Source: an uncultured SAR86 cluster bacterium
GTDB lineage: Bacteria > Pseudomonadota > Gammaproteobacteria > Magnimaribacterales > Magnimaribacteraceae
Length of the DNA: 47,157 nucleotides
Direction: 5' to 3'
NCBI GenBank assembly: GCA_938075195.1
Contig: CALJGK010000050.1
Coordinates: 1 to 47,157 of the forward strand
The notes beneath the pieces were generated by a model. It was not told where the DNA came from. It searched no databases and was given only the letters and a program-made list of their open reading frames with translations. Positions within the stretch are counted from its first letter, which is position 1. Every line of letters begins with the position of its first letter. A program made the translations under genes and the position numbers. Positions 35,012 through 42,957 of the stretch are shown piece after piece.

Positions 35012-35844
35012 TGTCCACATATGTAATTGGTGACTTACAAGGTTGTTTCGAAGAGTTTCAGAAACTTTTAACTACAGTAGAATTTAGAGAAGATAGGGAC
35101 GCTTTATGGTTATGTGGAGATATTGTTAATCGAGGCCCTGAATCACTTAAATGCTTAAGTTATCTCTATTCTATTCGAGAGAACTGCAAGATTGTTCTAG
35201 GAAATCATGATTTGCATTTACTTGGGATTATAGAAGGAAGTAGAAGTCCAGCTGAATCCGATACCTTAGAAGAAGTCCTAGAAAGTTCTGATTTGATTAT
35301 TCTTGCCGAGTGGATGAAGACCTTACCCTTCCATCATATTGAGAAAGTTAAAAGTGATGGCATGGAAATAGAATTCATAATGACACATGCTGGAGTTCCG
35401 CCAAGTTGGACAAAACAAGATCTTCTTGAGCGCTCAGAAGAACTTAGTAAATATCTTTCAAATGCAAATTCAGAAAATTTTTTAAATAATATTTTTGGCA
35501 ATTACCCCAATCTTCCAAACGAATGTAAAAGCGACATTGAAAGGCTGAGATTAAATATTAACTATATTACTCGGATGAGATATTTCGATGAAGATGGCTC
35601 TCTAGACTTAAAATTCAAAGGAAGGACTATAGATGCGCCAATAAATTTAAAGCCCTGGTTTGAGTATGAGTCCAAAATTCTTAATGAAGAAAATCATTTA
35701 TTATTCGGTCATTGGGCTGCATTAGATGGCTTTACTGGAAAAAATAATATCTCTGCGCTAGATACTGGATGTGCATGGGGAAATAAACTGACGGCCTTAA
35801 GACTAGAAGATAAGACAATCTTCTCATGTGATAAGCTGAATTAG
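35011..35844 (+). CDS. apaH: Symmetrical Ap4A hydrolase ApaH
   Basis: This metallophosphatase splits diadenosine tetraphosphate into two ADP, removing a stress alarmone and mRNA cap. The two-metal motifs are GDLQGCFEE, GDIVNRGPESL and LGNHDLHLL, with MTHAGVPPSW and FGHWAALDG later. Length (277) is standard. It starts within the rsmA stop (one-base overlap) and precedes cca by four bases. Confidence 0.97.
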   Translation: MSTYVIGDLQGCFEEFQKLLTTVEFREDRDALWLCGDIVNRGPESLKCLSYLYSIRENCKIVLGNHDLHLLGIIEGSRSPAESDTLEEVLESSDLIILAEWMKTLPFHHIEKVKSDGMEIEFIMTHAGVPPSWTKQDLLERSEELSKYLSNANSENFLNNIFGNYPNLPNECKSDIERLRLNINYITRMRYFDEDGSLDLKFKGRTIDAPINLKPWFEYESKILNEENHLLFGHWAALDGFTGKNNISALDTGCAWGNKLTALRLEDKTIFSCDKLN

Positions 35845-35848
35845 TTTT

Positions 35849-36916
35849 ATGAATATTTATTTAGTTGGTGGTGCTGTACGAGATACATTACTCGGTATAG
35901 AGGTATTAGAACGAGACTGGGTTGTTGTGGGCGGGACAGAAAATGATTTAAAAAGAAGCGGTTATAAAAAAATTGGGAAGGACTTTCCTGTATTTTTGCA
36001 TCCTGATAGTAAAGAAGAATATGCACTAGCTAGGAAAGAAAGGAAATCTGGACTAGGACATAAAGCATTTGAGTTTGAATTTGACTCATCCGTAACCCTT
36101 GAAGAAGATCTACTCAGAAGAGATCTTACAATTAATGCAATTGCTCAAGATGAAGGAGGAAAACTAATAGATCCTTATAACGGCATTAAAGACATAGAAA
36201 ATAAAGTTATCAGAAAAGTCTCTTCGTCCTTCAAAGAAGATCCCTTAAGAGTTTTAAGAGTAGCTCGGTTTGCTTCAAAGCTTAACTTCTTAAAATTTAA
36301 GATAGAAAAAGACACTCTTGAATCTATGAAAGAAATCTCTTTATCAGGTGAAATTAAAACACTAAGTAAAGAAAGAATTTGGATGGAAACCCATAAAGCC
36401 CTAATTACAAAAAATCCTGAGATATATTTTTTAATTCTTCAACAGGTAGGCGCTTTAGATGAAGTCTGCCCTATTGAAGTTATGAATATTGAAGAGCTAA
36501 ATAATTCTTCAGAAGAAACTGAGGATATTGCCATAAGATGGGCTGTCCTTGTTTCTGGTAATCAAAATATGCAAGAAATAAACACTTCTTTTAATCTCCC
36601 AAAAGAATTAATAGAAATCTCTGGTATATGTGATTTGTTGATTAAATTCAAAGCCACCCCATTCTCTGCTCATTCAATTCTTGAAATAATTCATCAAAGT
36701 GACTTGATAAGGAAGCCTGAAAGGTTCTTTAGAGCCGAAAAGGCATCTTCATTTTTTAAAAGCTCAACTCAGAAAATAACTATTGATTGGGAAAAGCTTT
36801 ATGACTTGGTAAGTAATGTAGAAGCCGAAGTCGCCCTAAAAAATGGAAAATTGATTGCAAAAAAACTTCAGGAAGATAGATTGCAAGTTCTAGAAAATTA
36901 TCTTTCAAAAATATGA
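35849..36916 (+). CDS. cca: CCA tRNA nucleotidyltransferase with altered catalytic and HD regions
   Basis: This class II enzyme adds or repairs tRNA CCA ends. YLVGGAVRDTLLG, RDLTINAIA and DPLRVLRVARFASKL are clear. The metal-binding pair, D-x-D in E. coli (DRDW), reads E21-R-D23 here. The protein is 355 residues, shorter than the roughly 410 of E. coli, and the C-terminal HD phosphohydrolase motif is gone: the stretch where CHD would lie reads AVLVSGNQ. It may add only CCA, without the HD repair activities. It overlaps the pteridine reductase gene by four bases. Confidence 0.93.
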   Translation: MNIYLVGGAVRDTLLGIEVLERDWVVVGGTENDLKRSGYKKIGKDFPVFLHPDSKEEYALARKERKSGLGHKAFEFEFDSSVTLEEDLLRRDLTINAIAQDEGGKLIDPYNGIKDIENKVIRKVSSSFKEDPLRVLRVARFASKLNFLKFKIEKDTLESMKEISLSGEIKTLSKERIWMETHKALITKNPEIYFLILQQVGALDEVCPIEVMNIEELNNSSEETEDIAIRWAVLVSGNQNMQEINTSFNLPKELIEISGICDLLIKFKATPFSAHSILEIIHQSDLIRKPERFFRAEKASSFFKSSTQKITIDWEKLYDLVSNVEAEVALKNGKLIAKKLQEDRLQVLENYLSKI

Positions 36917-37644
36917 CAAATAAATTTATTTTTTTAACTGGTGGAGCTAAAAGGATTGGCAAAACAACTTGTAAACATTTTCATGATGAAGGTTTCAATA
37001 TTATCTTTCATTATAATTCTTCTGCCTCAAAGGCCTTAGAGATTCAGAAAGAATTAAATGAAATACGAAGTGATTCTTGCTTTATCCTTCAAGCAGATTT
37101 TAATAATTTAACTTCTATAGAGGACTTGCAAAAAGGGGTGGCTAAAATTACGGATGATTTGGCGGTATTAGTAAATAATGCTTCTAGCTTCTATCCTACT
37201 CCGCTAAAGGGAGCTTCGGTAGAAGAATGGAATGACTTAATGGCCACAAATGCTACAACGCCTCTATTCCTTACTCAGGCCCTACTCCCTTTTTTGATGA
37301 AAGGGAAAGGATGTGTCATTAATATTTCAGATACATTAGCTCCAAGTGGAATAAAAAACTTTAGTCTATACGCAGGAGCTAAGTCTGCCCTGGAAGGTAT
37401 TACTAAATCCTTAGCAAAGGAATTGGCACCCGAGATACGGGTCAATGCTATTTCTCCTGGCGCCATACTATGGCCTGAAGACGAAGATCTTACAGAAGAG
37501 CAGAAAAAAGTCAGGTTAGCGAAAGTTCCTCTAGGCAGGATAGGTGATCCAAGAGATATTTCTTCTGTAGCAGTATTTCTATCAAGTGCAGAATATATAA
37601 CCGGCCAAGTTATCAAAGTTGATGGAGGAAGATCGATTAGCTAA
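36913..37644 (+). CDS. Pteridine reductase-type short-chain dehydrogenase
   Basis: This 243-residue NADPH-dependent SDR shows features of pteridine reductases: the RIG-type cofactor loop TGGAKRIG (9-16), VNNASSFYPTP (87-97), Asp140 in NISDTLAP, catalytic Tyr153 and Lys157 (YAGAKSAL), and RVNAISPGAILWPE. Such enzymes (PTR1, FolM) reduce dihydrobiopterin, dihydromonapterin or dihydrofolate. Two folate genes (folB, folK) lie 5 kb away, which supports a pterin substrate. It is the last gene of the lptD run and overlaps cca. Confidence 0.86.
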   Translation: MTNKFIFLTGGAKRIGKTTCKHFHDEGFNIIFHYNSSASKALEIQKELNEIRSDSCFILQADFNNLTSIEDLQKGVAKITDDLAVLVNNASSFYPTPLKGASVEEWNDLMATNATTPLFLTQALLPFLMKGKGCVINISDTLAPSGIKNFSLYAGAKSALEGITKSLAKELAPEIRVNAISPGAILWPEDEDLTEEQKKVRLAKVPLGRIGDPRDISSVAVFLSSAEYITGQVIKVDGGRSIS

Positions 37645-37693
37645 GCTGCATTTTTTCCTTTTATCATTTTTACAACTATCTTATTATGAAATT

Positions 37694-38758
37694 ATGAGTA
37701 ATGAACTTCACGATACTGACGAGAATACCGGAACAATGGAGGTCTTGGATAGGCACCAGTTTGATGCTTCCAGGCTTGAGGAATATATGCATGAAAATGT
37801 GGAAGGATTTGAGGGCAAAATAGAAGTCGAAGAGTTTAAAGGCGGTCAGTCTAATCCAACTTACAAAGTTATCAGTCCAAGTCAATCTTATGTGCTTAGA
37901 AGAAAACCACCTGGAAAATTATTAAAGTCTGCTCATGCCGTAGATAGAGAATACCAAGTCATAACAGCTCTCAACAAAACAGATGTTCCTGTTCCAAAAA
38001 GTTATGCACTTTGTGAAGATGAAGAAGTTATTGGGACCGCGTTTTATTTAATGGAATTCAAGGACGGAAGGGTTCTTTGGGACCCTGCCATGGAAGATAG
38101 CGATGAAGAAGAAGCCAGAGGAGTTTATGAATCTATGAATGATTCTATGGCTAAACTTCATACAGTTGATCCCATGGAAATAGGCTTAGAGAATTTTGGA
38201 AAGCCAGGAAATTATGTTGGTAGGCAAGTTTCTAGATGGTCAAAGCAATATATAGATTCGGAAACAGAAACTATTGAATCAATGAATAATCTAATTGAAT
38301 GGTTGCCAAAAAATCTTCCAACTGAGAAGAAAACTGGAATTGTTCACGGTGACTATAGTCTTAGTAATGTAATGGTAGGCAAAAATGACCCCGGAGTGAT
38401 TGCTATACTAGATTGGGAGTTATCTACTCTTGGAGATCCTTGTGCGGACTTTAATTATCATTGCATGCAATACACGATGAATCCAAAGCTAGCAGATAAA
38501 GAATATTGCAAAGAAAAAGGAATTCCTGTCATAGAAGACTATGTAAAACTCTATTCAGAAAAAATTAATGTTGATCTAAGTGAGGAATGGGATCTTTATA
38601 CGGCATATAATTTATTTAAACTTGCAGGTATCCTGCAAGGCATACTGGGAAGAGTTAGAGATGGAACAGCAGCAAGTCAAAATGCCGCAGAAAGAGCAAG
38701 CGGAGTTAGTAATCTTTCGGACACCGCTTGGGATTTAGTTAAGAAGAATTTTTTATAG
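37694..38758 (+). CDS. ACAD10/11-type acyl-CoA pathway phosphotransferase
   Basis: This APH-fold kinase resembles the N-terminal kinase part of ACAD10/ACAD11, which phosphorylates 4-hydroxyacyl-CoA for beta-oxidation. EFKGGQSNPTYKV and YVLRRKPPGKLLKSAH form the nucleotide lobe, IVHGDYSLSNVMV the catalytic loop, and ILDWELSTLGDPCADF the metal site. The track starts at 37619, inside the previous gene; ATG 37694 (MSNELHD) is preferred, giving 354 residues. The linked MaoC genes support an acyl-CoA role. The exact substrate is inference. Confidence 0.82.
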   Translation: MSNELHDTDENTGTMEVLDRHQFDASRLEEYMHENVEGFEGKIEVEEFKGGQSNPTYKVISPSQSYVLRRKPPGKLLKSAHAVDREYQVITALNKTDVPVPKSYALCEDEEVIGTAFYLMEFKDGRVLWDPAMEDSDEEEARGVYESMNDSMAKLHTVDPMEIGLENFGKPGNYVGRQVSRWSKQYIDSETETIESMNNLIEWLPKNLPTEKKTGIVHGDYSLSNVMVGKNDPGVIAILDWELSTLGDPCADFNYHCMQYTMNPKLADKEYCKEKGIPVIEDYVKLYSEKINVDLSEEWDLYTAYNLFKLAGILQGILGRVRDGTAASQNAAERASGVSNLSDTAWDLVKKNFL

Positions 38759-38767
38759 GAGAAAAAA

Positions 38768-39271
38768 ATGGCTATTGATAAATTTTTAGTAGAAGCAAGC
38801 CACATTATGATGTTCGCAAGATCTGTTGGAGACGCAAATCCAATTTACCATGATGAAGAGTATGCAAAAAGAACGGATTCAGGCGGAATAATTGCACCTC
38901 CAACTTTTGCACAATCAAGTGCCCAATTCGATCCCGATTACTTTCTAAGGCCAAAAATAGGAGGAGAGGGTTGGTTTGGTTCTGGAAAAGAGGCAACTGG
39001 ATCTAAACCTTCAAAAGATTCAGGTGGTGGAGGCGGTGGAGCTGCTATGGGCCTTCATGCTGAACAACATTTTGAGTATCACATGACCCTTAAAGCTGGA
39101 GATGTTCTTACGGCTACCACTAAACCAGGTAACTCTTGGGAAAAAGAGAGTAAAAGAGCTGGTAAATTAAAATTTAGTGAAAGTGTCACTGAATACAGAA
39201 ATCAAGATGGTGAATTAGTTATAACGGCTACTGGTGTTGGCGTTCAAACTGAAAGAGCTGTAGATAGCTAG
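38768..39271 (+). CDS. MaoC-like hot-dog protein, dehydratase N-type subunit
   Basis: This 167-residue protein resembles the N-terminal half of MaoC/FAS1-type dehydratases: FARSVGDANPIYHDEEYA near the start, IIAPPTFAQ, and HFEYHMTLKAGDVLTATT. A glycine-rich run (SGGGGGGAAMG) forms the loop between. Proteins of this class pair with a true MaoC subunit (as in HadA with HadB, or ChsH2 with ChsH1) to hydrate enoyl-CoA. The next gene encodes that partner 9 bases on. TAGGAG before the start is a good ribosome site. Confidence 0.85.
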   Translation: MAIDKFLVEASHIMMFARSVGDANPIYHDEEYAKRTDSGGIIAPPTFAQSSAQFDPDYFLRPKIGGEGWFGSGKEATGSKPSKDSGGGGGGAAMGLHAEQHFEYHMTLKAGDVLTATTKPGNSWEKESKRAGKLKFSESVTEYRNQDGELVITATGVGVQTERAVDS

Positions 39272-39280
39272 GAGAAAATA

Positions 39281-39700
39281 ATGTTAAAAGAAAATGAAAT
39301 AAAAGTTGGAGATACTCACTCATCTGTCTTAGTAGAGGATCTCAAAAGAACTCAGATAGTACAATATGCAGGAGCTTCTGGAGATTACAATCCTCTTCAT
39401 ACTGATGAAATCTTTACAACCCAAATAGCAGGTTACCCAAGCGTTTTTGCCCATGGCATGCTATCAATGGGTTTAACTGGAACAATGCTTACCGACTATG
39501 TAGGTGACGGAGCCTTAAAAAAATATGGAGTTAGATTTACTAATCAAGTTTGGCCTGGTGACACACTGACCGGAAAAGCTACTATTATAGAAATCCGTCA
39601 AGAAGATGATGGGAAAGTTATTGATCTAATGATTGAAACCACTAATCAAGATAACGTCTCTGTGATTACCGGAAACGCCACAGCAAAAATAGAATCTTAA
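39281..39700 (+). CDS. MaoC-family enoyl-CoA hydratase subunit
   Basis: This 139-residue hot-dog fold protein has the catalytic hydratase motif: YAGASGDYNPLHTDE (Asp and His of the Dx4H type), FAHGMLSMG and VRFTNQVWPGDTLTGKA. It should form the active site of a heteromeric hydratase with the preceding N-type subunit. The start is preceded by TAGGAGAAAA, almost the same sequence as that before the upstream gene. The partner kinase and MFS genes complete the cluster. Confidence 0.88.
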   Translation: MLKENEIKVGDTHSSVLVEDLKRTQIVQYAGASGDYNPLHTDEIFTTQIAGYPSVFAHGMLSMGLTGTMLTDYVGDGALKKYGVRFTNQVWPGDTLTGKATIIEIRQEDDGKVIDLMIETTNQDNVSVITGNATAKIES

Positions 39701-39729
39701 AAAAATAATCTACTAAGGGGAGAAAAATT

Positions 39730-41310
39730 TTGTCAGAAGAGAAAAATTCTGAGGTTGGTGGCTATCACGCGAAAGTTGCACTAAGCCTCCTTGTATTAGT
39801 TTATATCTTTAACTTTGTTGATAGACAGATTCTTTCTATCCTTGCGGAGGATATAAAAGCAGACCTTGGAATTTCCAATAGTGATATCGGTTTCTTATTT
39901 GGAACAGCCTTTGGAGTTTTTTATTCAGTAGTGGGCATTCCCATGGGGAAATTAGCAGACTCATGGAATAGAAAAAATCTTATTAGTGTGGGACTGGCAT
40001 TTTGGAGCTTGATGACTTTTATGTCCGGTACTGCAAAATCTTTTTTAAGTCTTTCAATTTATAGATTTGGAGTCGGTATTGGAGAGTCAACTGCAACCCC
40101 TTCTGCCTACTCTCTTCTTTCAGATTACTTCTCTCCCAGAGTAAGAGCTACAGTTTTATCAATATATTCAAGTGGTCTCTACCTCGGAGCTGGAATAGGC
40201 TTATTTTTAGGAGGTGCAATTTTAGATACTTGGAATTCTGCTTTTCCTGACCCAACACAAGCTCCTTTGGGACTCAAAGGTTGGCAAGCAGCATTCATGG
40301 GCGTTGGACTGCCAGGTATTTTACTTTCACTGATTACTTTTACATTTATTAAAGAACCCATACGAGGCATGAGTGAAGGTATTGTTACAGAGCAGAGCAA
40401 AGAACCTTTCAAGGATACATTTAAAGAGTTTATAGGATTGACGCCGATATCTCTTTTAGGGAATAAAGATACCCTAAAATCTCTCTCCATCAATCTTCTA
40501 GTTGCAACAACTATTTTTCTTTTGTGCTTTTCTTTATATCGTCTGACTGGTGACTTCTTGCAGTGGGTGGCTTGGGGTATTGGTACTTATTTAGTATGCA
40601 CCTGGATACAGAGTTTAAGTAAACGAGATATTGTTGCTTTTTCTCTCATGTTTAAAAGCAAGGCAATAGTCTATTCATTTATCTCTTTCCCCTGCATACC
40701 ATTTGTAGGTTATGCCTACTCTGCTTTTACACCTTCTTTCTACATCAACTATCATGGTATGACAGCCTTAGAAATTGGCACTATGATTGGTCTAATAACT
40801 GCCATTGGGTCTTTTATAGGAGTGATTGGTGGCGGGTATTTTGGCGATAAATTAAGAGATAAATATTCTGGAGGAAGACTCTACGTAATATTCGTTGGTG
40901 GAGTTTTAATAACAACATTAGGTTGTTTAGGCATGATTTACTCTGAAAGCAGAAATGTCTCTTTAGTCTATAATTTTATTTATCATGTGGGGAGTTCTGT
41001 TTATGTAGGTTGTGCAGCGACAACAGTTACAAACCTGGTCTTACCTAGAATGAGAGCTATGGCAGGTGCATTCTTCATACTTACACTGAGCATGATAGGA
41101 CTGGCGCTTGGTCCTTATACTTTGGGAAGAATAAGCGATATGTTTGAATATCAAGGCTACGCTCCTGGAGAAGCAATGCAGACTTCTATGGGGTTGATTC
41201 TTTTCATACTGCTAATTCCAACAGTCACTTTATTTATGGCCGTTAAGCATCTTAAACAAGATGAAGGATCAGTCACAGAAAGAGCAAGGGCTCTTGGTGA
41301 AAACATCTAG
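39730..41310 (+). CDS. Spinster-like MFS transporter
   Basis: This 526-residue major facilitator has 12 predicted helices. YIFNFVDRQILSILAEDIKADLGISNSDIG in helix 1-2, and GKLADSWNRKNLISVG in the loop 2-3 motif A region, are typical of the spinster-related group common in marine proteobacteria. Start is TTG at 39730, supported by AAGGGGAGA upstream; no better start exists. The cargo is unknown; the linked kinase and hydratase genes suggest a carboxylic or lipid-like acid. It is last in the cluster. Confidence 0.87.
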   Translation: MSEEKNSEVGGYHAKVALSLLVLVYIFNFVDRQILSILAEDIKADLGISNSDIGFLFGTAFGVFYSVVGIPMGKLADSWNRKNLISVGLAFWSLMTFMSGTAKSFLSLSIYRFGVGIGESTATPSAYSLLSDYFSPRVRATVLSIYSSGLYLGAGIGLFLGGAILDTWNSAFPDPTQAPLGLKGWQAAFMGVGLPGILLSLITFTFIKEPIRGMSEGIVTEQSKEPFKDTFKEFIGLTPISLLGNKDTLKSLSINLLVATTIFLLCFSLYRLTGDFLQWVAWGIGTYLVCTWIQSLSKRDIVAFSLMFKSKAIVYSFISFPCIPFVGYAYSAFTPSFYINYHGMTALEIGTMIGLITAIGSFIGVIGGGYFGDKLRDKYSGGRLYVIFVGGVLITTLGCLGMIYSESRNVSLVYNFIYHVGSSVYVGCAATTVTNLVLPRMRAMAGAFFILTLSMIGLALGPYTLGRISDMFEYQGYAPGEAMQTSMGLILFILLIPTVTLFMAVKHLKQDEGSVTERARALGENI

Positions 41311-41321
41311 TGAAAGGTTCG

Positions 41322-41361
41322 AGAAAAAATGCCTGAATACCTTGTTAGATATCCAGGCATT
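41322..41361 (-). terminator. Intrinsic terminator, minus strand, also facing the MFS gene
   Basis: AATGCCTG (41328-41335) pairs with CAGGCATT (41354-41361) with partial extension inward. On the minus strand the stem is followed by six T, a classic terminator for the exported-protein gene that ends at 41371. It could also end the converging MFS transcript. Confidence 0.72.
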
Positions 41362-41370
41362 GATAACTAT

Positions 41371-42087
41371 TTAACTTCCGAAATAAAGTTGTTCGCAAAC
41401 TTCCATGTTGTCCGAAACCACTTCTCCTAATGAAGTAACTGTCTGATATTCATCTGCCCAAGAAGCATTACCTTCAAAGAATTCGTCAAATAGGACTCCC
41501 ATAGCATTAGCATCTCGAACGATAGAGCGAACTATTACTGTTCCAACATCACGATCACCTCCGCCAATTAAAACAAAAGCTCCGTTGTAAAAATTTTCAT
41601 AACCGGCATCTTGAATAGCTTTTTCCAGATTATCGATTGCCGCCGTAAAGGCTTGCATGTTTTCTGCAGAAACTTTTATTCTTTGAACCCTTTCAAAACC
41701 TGGTTCAAGTCTGAAAGGTGTTATGGGCTTCCAAGTTACTCCATATTTAACTTCTCTTAACCTTTCAAAGCTTCTTGGAGCTTTTTGAGGATCATACATC
41801 GTACTTCCTGATAACGCAGCAGCTACATTCGGGAATGCGCTCCAAACCATCATTTGACCTAAGTATTCATGCCCACTATTGGTTACACAAATACCAGCGG
41901 CAGTGGCTCCTGTGGCTTGAAAGGCAGAAGGATTATCAATAAGGGTTTGTCTATATTTTTCAATATCAGGTGAAGCTACCTGCAAAGTAGTAAATGCTCC
42001 ATCAGTAGACATTGGTGCACTCTCATGACCATCTGCAAAAACGAACAGAGATAATGAAGCAAGCGTCATTAAAATTAATTTTTTCAT
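41371..42087 (-). CDS. Exported hypothetical protein
   Basis: This 238-residue protein has a signal peptide (MKKLILMTLASLSLFVFADG). The mature part looks like two repeats of a small alpha/beta domain, each around VASPDIEKYRQTLIDN and IKVSAENMQAFTAAI, suggesting a dimeric alpha/beta-barrel-like fold, but this is by eye. Two cysteines are present. No enzymatic motif is recognised. It has its own terminator, and the 79-base gap upstream leaves room for a promoter, so it is probably monocistronic. Confidence 0.68.
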   Translation of the reverse strand: MKKLILMTLASLSLFVFADGHESAPMSTDGAFTTLQVASPDIEKYRQTLIDNPSAFQATGATAAGICVTNSGHEYLGQMMVWSAFPNVAAALSGSTMYDPQKAPRSFERLREVKYGVTWKPITPFRLEPGFERVQRIKVSAENMQAFTAAIDNLEKAIQDAGYENFYNGAFVLIGGGDRDVGTVIVRSIVRDANAMGVLFDEFFEGNASWADEYQTVTSLGEVVSDNMEVCEQLYFGS

Positions 42088-42166
42088 AGTATTCCTTTTT
42101 TATTAATTCTCTAATCGTATATTAATTTATGACACCAATACAAGGCATCATTGATAGCAATACTAA

Positions 42167-42613
42167 CTAGGAATGATCAAGTAAATCCAGATAAGATACC
42201 TTTAGGACCGGGTGAATAAGGTTAGGTGCGATTTCAGCCAAAGGCTCTAAGACAAATTTATACTTTTCTATGTCAGCACTTGGGATTTCTAGCTCTAGAT
42301 CATTAATTTCAAAATCTCCATACAGAATAAGATCAAGGTCTATTACTCTGTTCGACATACCCTTCTGGTCAATTGTCCTGCCCATATCTTTTTCAATCTC
42401 CTTAAGTATTCTGCGTATTTCATAAGGATTCATTTCAGTTTCAAACTTACAAACTCTATTTAAAAAGTCTTCACCTACGAAGCCTTCGGCTGGTGTTTTG
42501 TAAATACTTGAATATGTCACATCAAAAAGAAGATCTAAATGATCTTTCACAAGTATTATATTTTTTTCAGCATATAGATTACTTCCAATGCTTATAAAGA
42601 CTGTCTCTTTCAA
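42167..42613 (-). CDS. folK: HPPK, 2-amino-4-hydroxy-6-hydroxymethyldihydropteridine diphosphokinase
   Basis: This enzyme pyrophosphorylates the pterin precursor in folate synthesis. VFISIGSNLYAEKN opens it, SSIYKTPAEGFVGEDFLN is the substrate loop, and SNRVIDLDLILYGD is the signature carrying the metal-binding aspartates. The end, LIHPVLK, is a shortened form of the usual C-terminus. At 148 residues it is near standard. The start overlaps the folB stop by four bases. Confidence 0.95.
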   Translation of the reverse strand: MKETVFISIGSNLYAEKNIILVKDHLDLLFDVTYSSIYKTPAEGFVGEDFLNRVCKFETEMNPYEIRRILKEIEKDMGRTIDQKGMSNRVIDLDLILYGDFEINDLELEIPSADIEKYKFVLEPLAEIAPNLIHPVLKVSYLDLLDHS

Positions 42614-42957
42614 GGTCTAATAATCGAGATTCCTACTGAATCTGAACCTCTCATTGCACCTGGTTTTTTTAAGGTGACCTTAACCTTAGAAACAGGGAAT
42701 TCTTTAAGAATGATTTTTGAGATATTCTCTGCAAGAGCCTCGACTAATTTAAATTTTGATTTTTGTACGTACGCAGTGACTCTTTTACCTACAAGCTTAT
42801 AGTTTAATGCGTCTTCTATCTGATCAGATTTTGCTGCTTTCTTATTATTAAAATCCATTTCTATATCTATAGAAATTAATTGCCTTACTTCTCTCTCCCA
42901 CTGGAAGATTCCAATAATGCCCTCAACTTCTAAATTATTAATAAATACTTTATCCAT
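42610..42957 (-). CDS. folB: Dihydroneopterin aldolase FolB
   Basis: This 115-residue enzyme cleaves dihydroneopterin to hydroxymethyldihydropterin, the substrate of FolK. VFINNLEVEGIIGIFQWERE is the N-terminal signature, with DALNYKLVGKRV and FKLVEALAENISK following and a family-typical end (VKVTLKKPGAMRGSDSVG). It overlaps tsaD by eight bases. The plsY gene that often sits between tsaD and folB is absent. Confidence 0.95.
   Translation of the reverse strand: MDKVFINNLEVEGIIGIFQWEREVRQLISIDIEMDFNNKKAAKSDQIEDALNYKLVGKRVTAYVQKSKFKLVEALAENISKIILKEFPVSKVKVTLKKPGAMRGSDSVGISIIRP

Noticed and set aside
35849-36916. Frameshift or truncation explaining the short cca
   Set aside because: The frame runs on smoothly past the missing HD motif with protein-like sequence to a stop that overlaps the next gene, so the region looks diverged rather than broken.
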